DNA of 64,000 nucleotides from Methylobacterium sp. J-078 (lineage in GTDB: Bacteria; Pseudomonadota; Alphaproteobacteria; Rhizobiales; Beijerinckiaceae): the NCBI RefSeq assembly GCF_022829285.1, contig NZ_JAKSYI010000096.1, positions 62,001-126,000 of the forward strand, read 5' to 3'. The notes under the pieces are model-generated. The model made no database searches, was not told where the DNA came from, and saw only the letters and a program-made list of their open reading frames with translations. The position numbers were made by a program, and so were the translations under genes. This document shows positions 10,376-18,616 of this stretch, piece by piece. Every line of letters begins with the position of its first letter. Within the stretch, counting starts at the first letter, position 1.

Positions 10376-11671
10376 ATGACGATGGCCACCAACCTGGTCG
10401 ACACCGCCACCCGCTCCGCGACCTCGCCGACCCAGGCCGTTCCCGTCGCGACCGCCCCCGGCATCGAGGCGTGGCACGTCGAATCCCCGGTGGTGCCCCT
10501 GATCGCCCTGGCCTTCACCTTCGAGGGGGGCGCCGCCCAGGACCCCGAGGGCAAGGCCGGCGTCGCCCAGATGCTCGCCCGCCTCCTCGACGAGGGCGCG
10601 GGCGACCTCTCCTCGGACGCCTTCCAGGAGCGCCTGGCGGCCCGGGCCATCGAGCTGTCCTTCCATGCCGGGGCGGATGCCCTCGGCGGCTCCCTCAAGA
10701 TGCTGGTCAAGCACGCGGACGAGGCCATCGACCTCCTCGCCCTGGCGCTGGCCAAGCCCCGCCTCGATCCCGACGCCATCGAGCGGGTGCGTGCCCAGAC
10801 CCTGGCGAGCCTGCGCTACCAGCAGAACGATCCCGGCGTGATGGCCTCGCGCCGCTTCTTCGCCGAGGCCTATGCGGGCCACCCCTATGCCCGCCCGTCC
10901 TCCGGCACGGCCGAGAGCATCGCGGCGATCACCCGCGACGACCTCGTGGCGATGCATCGCCAGATCATCGGGCGCGGCGCCGTGAAGGTCGCGGCAGTGG
11001 GCGCCATCGACGCGGAGCGCCTCGCCGAGGCCCTGGACCGGGCCTTCGGCAAGCTCAACCTGGCCGCGCCCCTCAAGGCCGTGCCGCCGACGCGGGTCCA
11101 GAATCTCGGGACGCGCCACGTGGTCGACCTCGACGTGCCGCAATCGGTGATCCGCTTCGGCCTGAACGGCGTCGCCTGGCGCGACCCCGACTTCATCCCG
11201 GCCTACGTCCTCAACCACATCCTCGGCGGCGGCTCCTTCACCTCCCGCCTGTTCCAGGAAGTGCGCGAGAAGCGCGGCCTCGCCTACTCGGTGGGGACCT
11301 CGCTCGTCAGCCATCGCGCCGCCTCGATGACCTGGGGCTACACCGCCACCAAGAACGAGCGCGTCGGCGAAGCCCTGTCGGTGATCGGCGAGGAGATCGG
11401 CCGGCTCATCAGCGACGGTCCCTCGGACGACGAATTGCAGAAGGCCAAGGACTACCTCACCGGGTCCTACGCGCTCGGCTTCGACACCTCGACCAAGATC
11501 GCGCACCAGCTCGTGCAGATCGCCTTCGAGGGGCTGGGCATGGACTACATCGCCCGCCGCAACGATCTCGTCGCCAACGTGACGCAGGCCGATATCCGCC
11601 GCGCCGGCGCCCGCACCTTCGCGGATGGCCGGATGCTGGTGGTGGCCGCCGGACGCCCGACCGACTTCTAG
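10376..11671 (+). CDS. M16-family peptidase homologue without the zinc motif
   Basis: 431 residues, same fold as its upstream neighbour. Where HxxEH should be, the sequence reads AQMLARLLDEGAG, so zinc ligands are absent. It keeps the substrate-binding REKRGLAYSVGT motif (R/Y pair) typical of the non-catalytic subunit in M16B heterodimers. The short N-terminal segment (residues 1-22, Thr/Ala/Ser-rich) is not a clear signal peptide. It is probably cotranscribed with the catalytic subunit; the 101-bp gap includes an imperfect hairpin (10276-10299). Confidence 0.88.
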   Translation: MTMATNLVDTATRSATSPTQAVPVATAPGIEAWHVESPVVPLIALAFTFEGGAAQDPEGKAGVAQMLARLLDEGAGDLSSDAFQERLAARAIELSFHAGADALGGSLKMLVKHADEAIDLLALALAKPRLDPDAIERVRAQTLASLRYQQNDPGVMASRRFFAEAYAGHPYARPSSGTAESIAAITRDDLVAMHRQIIGRGAVKVAAVGAIDAERLAEALDRAFGKLNLAAPLKAVPPTRVQNLGTRHVVDLDVPQSVIRFGLNGVAWRDPDFIPAYVLNHILGGGSFTSRLFQEVREKRGLAYSVGTSLVSHRAASMTWGYTATKNERVGEALSVIGEEIGRLISDGPSDDELQKAKDYLTGSYALGFDTSTKIAHQLVQIAFEGLGMDYIARRNDLVANVTQADIRRAGARTFADGRMLVVAAGRPTDF

Positions 11672-11795
11672 AGTTCCGACATGCGGGGGCGGTCGCGGGA
11701 TCGCCCCTGACAACCCGGTGGTCTCGCGTACGCTTCCCCCTGGTCAGCCAAGGTTCCCCGCCTACCTCGCAGCGTGAGAAGCGAATCTCATCGCC

Positions 11796-13715
11796 GTGCC
11801 GGAGAGCGTGCCCGTGGCCCACGAGGAAACCCGAACGGGGCAGCGGGCCCTGCGCCCGGCCGTGATGCTGGGCGCGCTCGGCATTGTCTACGGCGACATC
11901 GGCACTTCGCCGCTCTACGCCTTCAAGGAGGCGGTGCGCGCGGCCAGCGCCGGGGCGCCGCCGACGCCGATCGCGGTGACGGGCGCCGTCTCGCTGATCC
12001 TGTGGTCGCTGATCCTCATCGTCTCCATCAAGTACGCGGTGCTGATCCTGCGCGCCGACAATCGCGGCGAGGGCGGCATCGTCGCCATGCTGGCCCTGCT
12101 CGGCGCCCGCCATGCCAAGCCCGGCTCCTGGGCCGGCGTGCTCCTCGTGGTCGGCCTCGTCGGTGCCGCCCTCCTCTACGGCGACGGCGCGATCACGCCC
12201 GCCATCTCGGTGCTCTCGGCTGTCGAGGGCCTCAAGGTCGAGGCACCGGGGCTCGCGCGCTTCGTGGTGCCCATCACCATCGCCATCCTCATCGGGCTGT
12301 TCCTGGTCCAGAGCCGGGGGGTCGCCTTCATCGGCCGCATCTTCGGCCCCGTGATGCTCGCCTGGTTCGTCGTGCTCGCGCTCCTCGGCCTCGGCGGCAT
12401 CTGGCACGCGCCGCAGATCCTGGCCGCGGCGAACCCGCTCAAGGCGATCGAGTTCCTGGGCCATGCCGGCTGGCACGTCAGCTTCGCCATGCTGGGCGCG
12501 GCCTTCCTGGCGGTCACCGGCGGCGAGGCGATGTATGCCGATCTCGGGCATTTCGGGGCCGGGCCGATCCGCGCTTCGTGGTTCGGCCTCGTGCTGCCGG
12601 CCCTGGTGATCCACTATTTCGGGCAGGGCGCGCTCCTGCTGGTCGAGCCTGACGCCATCGAGAATCCGTTCTACCGCCTGAGCCCCGACTGGGCGCATTA
12701 TCCGCTGATCGGGCTGGCGACGGTGGCCACCGTCATCGCCTCGCAATCGATCATCTCGGGCGCCTTCTCGCTCACCCAGCAATCGATCCAGCTCGGCTTC
12801 CTGCCGCCGATGCGGGTGGTCCACACCGCCCGGCACGAGCGCGGGCAGATCTACGTGCCGATGGTGAACTGGCTGCTCGCCGCCGCCACCCTGAGCGCGG
12901 TCCTGATCTTCGGCTCCTCGGACGCGCTCGCCGGCGCCTACGGCATCGCGGTGGCCTCCCTGATGGCGATCACGACCCTGCTCGCTGCCCTCGTGGCGTT
13001 GAAATGGGGCTACAACCCCGTGGCCGTGCTGGCGGTGAACGGGTTCTTCCTCCTCATCGACCTGGTGTTCCTCGGCGCCAACAGCGTGAAGCTGTTCGAG
13101 GGCGGCTGGTTTCCGCTGATGCTCGCCGCCCTGGTGGCGTTCCTGATGCTGACCTGGCGCAAGGGCAACCAGCTCGTGGAGGCGGCGCGCGTCTCCCTGC
13201 GCCAGCCCGAGGCCGAATTTCTGGAGCAGTTGCGGCGCGACCCGCCCATCGTCTTGCCGGGCAACGCCGCCTTCCTGTCCTCGGCCACCAGCGCGATTCC
13301 CCTGCACCTGTCCCGCTTCGTCGAGCGCAGCCACGCCCTGCACAAGCGCATCCTCATCGTCACCGCCCGCTACGAGGAAGAGCCCACCCTGCCCCGCGAC
13401 CAGCGCGCGGAGGTCGTGGTGATCACGCCCGACATCACCCGGGTGATTCTACGTTACGGCTTCATGGAAGATGCCTCGGTGCCCGACGGCCTGCGCTGCG
13501 CCGTCGAATCGAAGCGCCTGCCGCCCGAATGTCTGGAGGATCTGACGATCTTCATCGGGCACGAGACCATCATCCCGAAGAGCGACCAGCGCGGCATGGC
13601 GACTTGGCGGGAGGAGATCTACGCCTTCCTGCTGCGCAACGCCGAGCGCACCGGCGCGCATTTCTGTGTGCCGACGCGGCAGCTGGTGGAGGTCGGCACC
13701 GAGATCGAGATCTGA
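11796..13715 (+). CDS. kup: KUP/HAK/KT-type potassium uptake protein
   Basis: 639 residues with about 12 hydrophobic segments and a soluble C-terminal domain. The N-terminal signature GALGIVYGDIGTSPLYAFKE and LLYGDGAITPAISVLSAVEG are diagnostic of Kup. It imports K+ with protons across the inner membrane. The start is a GTG at 11796; the first 25 residues are cytoplasmic and poorly conserved, so a GTG at 11814 is also possible. It is not clearly in an operon with the peptidases (124-bp gap). Confidence 0.94.
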   Translation: MPESVPVAHEETRTGQRALRPAVMLGALGIVYGDIGTSPLYAFKEAVRAASAGAPPTPIAVTGAVSLILWSLILIVSIKYAVLILRADNRGEGGIVAMLALLGARHAKPGSWAGVLLVVGLVGAALLYGDGAITPAISVLSAVEGLKVEAPGLARFVVPITIAILIGLFLVQSRGVAFIGRIFGPVMLAWFVVLALLGLGGIWHAPQILAAANPLKAIEFLGHAGWHVSFAMLGAAFLAVTGGEAMYADLGHFGAGPIRASWFGLVLPALVIHYFGQGALLLVEPDAIENPFYRLSPDWAHYPLIGLATVATVIASQSIISGAFSLTQQSIQLGFLPPMRVVHTARHERGQIYVPMVNWLLAAATLSAVLIFGSSDALAGAYGIAVASLMAITTLLAALVALKWGYNPVAVLAVNGFFLLIDLVFLGANSVKLFEGGWFPLMLAALVAFLMLTWRKGNQLVEAARVSLRQPEAEFLEQLRRDPPIVLPGNAAFLSSATSAIPLHLSRFVERSHALHKRILIVTARYEEEPTLPRDQRAEVVVITPDITRVILRYGFMEDASVPDGLRCAVESKRLPPECLEDLTIFIGHETIIPKSDQRGMATWREEIYAFLLRNAERTGAHFCVPTRQLVEVGTEIEI

Positions 13716-13842
13716 GCCCGGGGCATCAACTCTCGCGCGGACTCCGCCATCCGGCCTTGCGGGCAGCGCTCCGGGTGTCGCACAAGGAAGCGGCGCGGGC
13801 GGGCGGCCCGGCCGCGCCGAACCCGGGACGTGTGGCGTAGCG

Positions 13843-14994
13843 ATGACCGAACTGGCGCCGAAGGCCCTGGCGATCCGCCTGCGGCAACAGGCGATCCTCT
13901 CCGATTTCGGGGTCGAGGCCCTGCGCGCCACCGAATTGCTGCCCCTGCTCCAGCGCGCCACCGAGCTCTGCGCGGAGGGGATGGAGGCGCAGTTCTGCAA
14001 GGCGCTGGAGTACAAGCCGCACCAGGACTGTCTCCTCGTCTGCGCCGGGATCGGCTGGGCGGCGGAGGCGGTGGGCACCACCATCATCGGCGCCGACCTC
14101 GCCTCGCCGGCGGGCTACGCCCTGAAGACGGGCCGGCCCGTGATCTCGAACCACCTCGAGAACGAGACGCGTTTCCGGACCCCGAAGCTGATGGCCGACC
14201 ACGGCATCCGCCGGGCGATCAACGTGCTCATCGCCAACCGCGACGGCAATTACGGCGTGCTGGAGGTGGACGACACCCGCGAGGGCCAGTTCGAGGAGGC
14301 GGACATCGCCTTCATGCAGGGCTTTGCCAACCTCGTCGGCGGCGCCATCGAGCGCCAGCGGGCCGAGGCGCGGCTGAAGGCGGCCCTGGAGCGCCAGGAA
14401 CTCCTGTCCCGCGAGATGAGCCACCGGGTCAAGAACAGCCTCGCGGTGGTGGCAGGCTTCCTCGGGCTGCAGGCCCGGGGCTCCGACAATGCCGACGTGA
14501 AGAGCGCGCTCGCCGACGCCCGCACCCGGGTGGAGGCGGTGGCCCAGGTGCACGACCAGCTCTGGCGCCAGCCGAGCCTGGAGGCGATCGATGTGGCGGG
14601 CTTCCTCGAGGCGCTCTGCGCGAAGCTCCAGGAAAGCGCCCCGCGCCATCGCCTCGTCTGCCGCGCGGCCCGGATGGACATTCCGGCCGACCTCGCGATC
14701 CCCCTCGGGCTCTTCGTGAACGAACTCGTCACCAACGCGATCAAGTACGCCTACGCGGACGGCGAGGGCGAGATCCGGGTGGACGCACAGCCCGACGAGG
14801 CGGGGGGCCTGATCCTCGGGGTGGCCGATGACGGCGTCGGTCTGCCGGAGGGGTTCGACCCCACCGCCGCCCGCAGCGCCAGCCTCGGCATGCGCATCAT
14901 CAACAGTCTGGCGCGCCAGCTCGGCGGTTCACTGCAGGTCGCCCCCGACGTCCAGGGCGCGCATTTCTCGCTGGTGATCCCGCCGCTGGGGTGA
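13843..14994 (+). CDS. GAF-domain sensor histidine kinase, HisKA_2 (HWE-like) type
   Basis: 383 residues. A GAF sensor domain spans about residues 20-175. A HisKA_2 dimerisation domain follows, with the phospho-acceptor His194 in SREMSHRVKNSLAVVAG, and then a HATPase_c domain with the N box (FVNELVTNAIKYAY) and G1 box (VADDGVGLPEG). This kinase class typically feeds PhyR-type general stress or single-domain receivers in alphaproteobacteria. There is no signal peptide or membrane segment, so it is cytoplasmic. No partner response regulator is adjacent; it is an orphan. It ends facing the convergent oxalate operon. Confidence 0.88.
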   Translation: MTELAPKALAIRLRQQAILSDFGVEALRATELLPLLQRATELCAEGMEAQFCKALEYKPHQDCLLVCAGIGWAAEAVGTTIIGADLASPAGYALKTGRPVISNHLENETRFRTPKLMADHGIRRAINVLIANRDGNYGVLEVDDTREGQFEEADIAFMQGFANLVGGAIERQRAEARLKAALERQELLSREMSHRVKNSLAVVAGFLGLQARGSDNADVKSALADARTRVEAVAQVHDQLWRQPSLEAIDVAGFLEALCAKLQESAPRHRLVCRAARMDIPADLAIPLGLFVNELVTNAIKYAYADGEGEIRVDAQPDEAGGLILGVADDGVGLPEGFDPTAARSASLGMRIINSLARQLGGSLQVAPDVQGAHFSLVIPPLG

Positions 14995-15043
14995 GGACCG
15001 GCGCTCGTCGCCAAGCTGCGAGGATGCCTTCCATGGTCGCCAC

Positions 15044-15084
15044 GTCATCCTGGGGCGCCGAAGGCGAGCCCAGGATCCAGACCC
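15044..15084 (+). repeat. Palindromic intergenic repeat, copy a
   Basis: Begins GTCATCCTGGGG and folds with the 8-bp perfect arms ATCCTGGG (15047-15054) and CCCAGGAT (15069-15076), with an inner CGCC/GGCG stem, followed by CCAGAC. The same layout recurs inverted at 15112-15156 and again at 31845-31891, which marks a dispersed REP-like family. It lies between two convergent genes and may terminate transcription from both sides. Confidence 0.65.
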
Positions 15085-15111
15085 GCCGACGATGCAGACT
15101 GGATCAGAACC

Positions 15112-15156
15112 TGGGCGTCTGGATGCCGGGCTCTGCTGCGCAGCCCCGGCATGACG
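15112..15156 (-). repeat. Palindromic intergenic repeat, copy b (inverted)
   Basis: Read on the minus strand it begins GTCATGCCGGGGC and folds with perfect 8-bp arms (15123-15130 and 15145-15152), followed by CATCCAGACGCCCAGG, matching copy a in layout but with compensated stem bases. The head-to-head pair sits 41 bp before the stop of the oxalate-CoA ligase gene. Confidence 0.65.
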
Positions 15157-15197
15157 GAGTGGATTTCAGAACCAGACTTCTGCCCGTCGCGATCCGG

Positions 15198-16748
15198 TCA
15201 CACCAGTCCAAGCTTCTGGGCCAGCCCGATCCGCTGGAGCTTGCCGGTGGCACCCTTGGGGATCTCGTCGAGGATCAGGATCTTGGCGGGCACCTTGAAG
15301 GCAGCCAGGCGCTCCGAAGCGAAGCCGCGCAGCTCCTTCTCGGCCAGATGCTGGCCCTCGCGCAGGACGATGGCGGCGCAGACGTCCTCCCCGAGCTTGT
15401 CGTGCGGCATCGCGAAGGTCACGCATTGCGACACCGCCGGGTGGTCCATCAGGATCTCGTCGACCTCGCGGGGCGAGATCTTCTCGCCGCCCCGGTTGAT
15501 GATCTCCTTGAGGCGCCCGGTGATCGAGAGGTAGCCCTCGGGCGAGAGCGAGCCCTGGTCGCCGGTGCGGAACCAGCCCTGCTTCGTGAAGGCCTCGGCA
15601 TTGGCCTTGTCGTTGTTCTCGTAGCCCGACATCACGTTGTCGCCGCGAATGACGATCTCGCCGGTCTCGCCCGCGGGCAGGGGCTCGCCGTCCTCGTCCA
15701 CGATGGCGATCTCGGGGCCCGCCGCGAGGCCGACCGAGCCGGCGTAATGCGGGCGCGGCGGCAGCGGGTTCGAGGCCATCTGGTGCGAGGCCTCCGTCAT
15801 GCCGTAGGCCTCGATCAGGGGCGCGCCGAACACGTCCTCGATCTCCTTCATGACCTGCGGCGGCATGGAGGACGAGGAGGAGCGGATGAAGCGCAAGGGG
15901 TTGGCCTCGATGACCTCCTTGTTCCGCGCGGCGCGGCCCAGGATCGCTTGGTGCATCGTCGGCACCGCCGTGTACCAGGTCGGACGGACCTCGCTCATCC
16001 AGCCGAAGAACTTCAGGGCGTTGAAGCCGGGCGTGCACGAGACCTGTCCGCCGGCCGAGAGCGGCGCCAGGATGCCGGCGATCAGCCCGTGGATGTGGAA
16101 CAGCGGCATGATGTTGAGGCCGCGATCCTGCGCCGTGAAGGCGAGCGTGGTGCGGATGTTGCGGGCCGAGGCGCAGACGTTCGACTGCTTGAGGGGCACG
16201 ATCTTCGGGCGCGAGGTGGTGCCCGAGGTGTGCAGCACGAGGCCGATGTCGTCGGGCTCGGCCGGGCCGCCCTGCGGGGCTGGGGCGGCGTCGCCGGCCT
16301 CGAAGGACAGGGTGAAGCTGCCCGCGCCCTCCGCCGGGGTCGGAGTCAGGCGCACCACCGGCACGCCGAGGCGCGCGGCCACCGCCACGGCGGGGCTCTC
16401 GGAGCCTTCCGCGACCACGAGCAGCTTCGCGTTGAGGTCGGTGAGGTAGAAGGTGAACTCGTCGGCCTTGTAGCTCGGGTTGAGGGGGGCGGCCGTGGTG
16501 CCCGCCCCGATGGCGATGAAGGCGGCGGCCATCTCCGGCCCGTTGTCGAGGACGATGCCGACCCGGTCGTTCCGGCCGATCCCCTGCGCGTTCAGGGCCG
16601 CGATGGTCCGGTCCGTGAGGGCGCGGAGCTGTCCGAAGGTCAGCGGCACGCCGCCGGGGCTCGACAGGGCGGTTGCCGCGTCGGCGCCGGTCCGGATCAG
16701 GGCGTGGAGGGTGGTGGCGGCGGGATTGGCGTGGGAAGTCTCGGCCAT
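15198..16748 (-). CDS. Oxalate--CoA ligase-type acyl-CoA synthetase (AAE3/Pcs60-like)
   Basis: 516 residues, ANL adenylate-forming superfamily. Visible core motifs are LHTSGTTSRPKIVPL (P-loop), EAYGMTEASHQMASNPLP, GWFRTGDQG, NRGGEKISP and the C-terminal catalytic Lys in PKGATGKLQR. The TEASHQMxSNPLP followed by H-x-x-GSVG block is characteristic of the plant AAE3/yeast Pcs60 oxalyl-CoA synthetases. The predicted reaction is oxalate + ATP + CoA to oxalyl-CoA. It is the last gene of a four-gene operon with an oxalate antiporter and a PanE-like reductase, which strongly supports this substrate. The start ATG at 16748 is 29 bp after the reductase gene; the longer frame to 17468 overlaps that gene and is rejected. 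Confidence 0.85.
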   Translation of the reverse strand: MAETSHANPAATTLHALIRTGADAATALSSPGGVPLTFGQLRALTDRTIAALNAQGIGRNDRVGIVLDNGPEMAAAFIAIGAGTTAAPLNPSYKADEFTFYLTDLNAKLLVVAEGSESPAVAVAARLGVPVVRLTPTPAEGAGSFTLSFEAGDAAPAPQGGPAEPDDIGLVLHTSGTTSRPKIVPLKQSNVCASARNIRTTLAFTAQDRGLNIMPLFHIHGLIAGILAPLSAGGQVSCTPGFNALKFFGWMSEVRPTWYTAVPTMHQAILGRAARNKEVIEANPLRFIRSSSSSMPPQVMKEIEDVFGAPLIEAYGMTEASHQMASNPLPPRPHYAGSVGLAAGPEIAIVDEDGEPLPAGETGEIVIRGDNVMSGYENNDKANAEAFTKQGWFRTGDQGSLSPEGYLSITGRLKEIINRGGEKISPREVDEILMDHPAVSQCVTFAMPHDKLGEDVCAAIVLREGQHLAEKELRGFASERLAAFKVPAKILILDEIPKGATGKLQRIGLAQKLGLV

Positions 16749-16777
16749 GGCGAAGCGTCCTCGAATGTCTCTGGGGT

Positions 16778-17788
16778 TCAGGCCGGCATGATGGAGAGGC
16801 GCCCCTGCGCCCGCTCCAGGCTCTGGGAGAGGAGGCGCATCAGGGCGTAGACGGTGCCGATATGCGGCGTCGGGGTGTCGGTGAGGCGCCCGAGTTCGAT
16901 GATCGAGCCGACCAGGGCCTCGAGTTCGATGGGGCGCCCGGCCTCCACGTCCTGGAGCATCGAGGTCTTGTGCGCGCCGACCTTCTCGGCCCCCGCGATG
17001 CGCCGCTCGATGCCGAGCTTGAAGGTGACGCCGAGCTTGTTCGCGATGGTCTCGGCCTCCCGCATCATGTCGGCGGCGAGCGCCCGGGTCTCGGGGAACT
17101 GGCAGATGTCCACCAGGGTGGCGTGGCTGAGCGCCGAGATCGGGTTGAAGCTGAGGTTGCCCCAGAGCTTGAGCCAGATCTCCGCGCGGATGTCGCTGGT
17201 CACGGGGGCGCGAAAGCCCGCCTTGATCAGGGTCTGGGCCAGCGACTGCACGCGCGGCGACATGGAGCCGTCGAGTTCGCCCAGCCCGAATCGGTGGCCC
17301 TCCACCACCTGCACCACGCCGGGCTCGGTGAGCACGGCGGCCGGGTAGACCACCGAGCCGATGACGTGCTTCGGGTCGAGGTGCTTCGCGATGAGGCCAC
17401 CCGGATCGGCGGTCTCCAGGTGCGTCCCCGTCAGGTCGCCGCCGTGGCCGCCCGAAAAGTACCACCACGGAATGCCGTTCTGCATCGTCACCACCATCGT
17501 GTCGGGTCCGATGAGGTGATGGAGGTCGGCCGCGACCGGGCCGACCTGATGGGCCTTCACGGTGAGGAGCACGATGTCGTGCCGGCCCGCCTCGGCCATG
17601 GACTTGGTGGCCTTGAGGTTGGTCACGTGGATCTCGGAGCCGTCCTCCTCGATCAGCCGCATGCCGTTGGCCTGGATGGCCTCCAGGTTGGCGCCCCGCG
17701 CGATGAAGGTGACGTCCTCGCCCGCATGGGCGAGGCGCACCCCGAGAAATCCTCCGATGGCGCCGGCGCCGACGATCGCGATGCTCAT
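16778..17788 (-). CDS. panE2: PanE/ApbA-family reductase, probable oxalyl-CoA reductase (PanE2)
   Basis: 336 residues of the ketopantoate reductase fold: N-terminal NADPH-binding Rossmann domain (IVGAGAIGGFLGVRLA), then the C-terminal helical domain with EIWLKLWGNLSFNP (family catalytic Lys) and HKTSMLQDVEAGRPIELEA. By sequence alone it would be called 2-dehydropantoate 2-reductase (pantothenate pathway). It lies between an oxalate-CoA ligase and an OxlT-type carrier, and in Methylobacterium extorquens a PanE paralogue named PanE2 is known as the enzyme that reduces oxalyl-CoA to glyoxylate. I therefore infer this role; ketopantoate reduction is the alternative. Confidence 0.78.
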   Translation of the reverse strand: MSIAIVGAGAIGGFLGVRLAHAGEDVTFIARGANLEAIQANGMRLIEEDGSEIHVTNLKATKSMAEAGRHDIVLLTVKAHQVGPVAADLHHLIGPDTMVVTMQNGIPWWYFSGGHGGDLTGTHLETADPGGLIAKHLDPKHVIGSVVYPAAVLTEPGVVQVVEGHRFGLGELDGSMSPRVQSLAQTLIKAGFRAPVTSDIRAEIWLKLWGNLSFNPISALSHATLVDICQFPETRALAADMMREAETIANKLGVTFKLGIERRIAGAEKVGAHKTSMLQDVEAGRPIELEALVGSIIELGRLTDTPTPHIGTVYALMRLLSQSLERAQGRLSIMPA

Positions 17789-17845
17789 GTGGGTGTCCTC
17801 GAAAAACCTGTTCTGGTCACGTCCGCGTCTGGGGGTACGGGTGTC

Positions 17846-18610
17846 TCACGAGAACCCGTTCGACAACACGCCGATACCGTCGATCTCCACCTCGACCGTG
17901 GCGCCCTTGGGGATCGGCCCGGACCCCAGCGAGGTGCCGCAGGCGATGAGGTCGCCGGGCTCCAGGGTCATGTCCCGCGAGAGTTCGGCCACCAGCTCGG
18001 CGGGGCGGCGCATCATGTCGGACAGGGGATAGCGCTGGCGCTCCCGGCCGTTGACGCGCACCGCGACCTCCAGGGCCCAGGGGTCGATGTCCGTGGCGAT
18101 CACCGGGCCGAAGGGGCCGAAGCCGTCATGGCCCTTGGAGCGGGTCCAGTGCATGAAGCTCGGATCGGCCCTCAGGGCCTCCAGCGCGGTCACGTCGTTC
18201 ACGCAGGTATAGCCGAAGATGTGCGCGGCCGCCGCCTCCGGGGTCAGGTCGCGGCCGCGCTTCCCGATCACGATCCCGAGTTCGCCCTCGAACAGGAGGC
18301 GGCCGGCGCCCTCCGGCGCGGTGATCGTCTGCCCGCCGGCGAGGTAGCAGCTCGCCGGCTTGACGAAGTAGAGCGGCACCTCCGGCCGGGTCAGGCCCTG
18401 CTTCTCCGCCGAGGCGTGGAAGTTGTTCCACAGGGCGATGTACTTCGAGGGCCGGCACGGCAGGTCGAGGGTGACCTGCGCCAGCGGCAGGGTCGCGCCG
18501 GTCGGCACCGGATCCGCGAAGAGATCCCCTTCGTGGACCGCGATGGTTTCTCCGTCGAGGCGGCCGAAACCGCCCGCGCCGTCGTGGAGGTAGCGGATCC
18601 AGCGGGCCAT
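17846..18610 (-). CDS. Fumarylacetoacetate hydrolase (FAH) family protein
   Basis: 254 residues, single FAH-domain length. The metal-binding Glu-x-Glu pair is in LLFEGELGIVIGKRG and the Asp in YTCVNDVTALEAL. Other conserved points are RSKGHDGFGPFGPVI and the C-terminal GDLIACGTSLGSGP loop (GT(S/P)xG). The superfamily covers acylpyruvate hydrolases, oxaloacetate decarboxylases and 2-hydroxyhepta-2,4-diene-1,7-dioate isomerases. It begins 6 bp after the antiporter stop, so it is translated with it; a role linked to oxalate or a related C4 acid (for example oxaloacetate) is inferred, but the substrate is unknown. Confidence 0.8.
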   Translation of the reverse strand: MARWIRYLHDGAGGFGRLDGETIAVHEGDLFADPVPTGATLPLAQVTLDLPCRPSKYIALWNNFHASAEKQGLTRPEVPLYFVKPASCYLAGGQTITAPEGAGRLLFEGELGIVIGKRGRDLTPEAAAAHIFGYTCVNDVTALEALRADPSFMHWTRSKGHDGFGPFGPVIATDIDPWALEVAVRVNGRERQRYPLSDMMRRPAELVAELSRDMTLEPGDLIACGTSLGSGPIPKGATVEVEIDGIGVLSNGFS

Positions 18611-18616
18611 CGCGCG

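Noticed and set aside
16778..17788. Canonical ketopantoate reductase for pantothenate synthesis
   Set aside because: Fold is right, but the operon context is oxalate uptake and activation, so the oxalyl-CoA reductase role is preferred; kept as the alternative in the entry.
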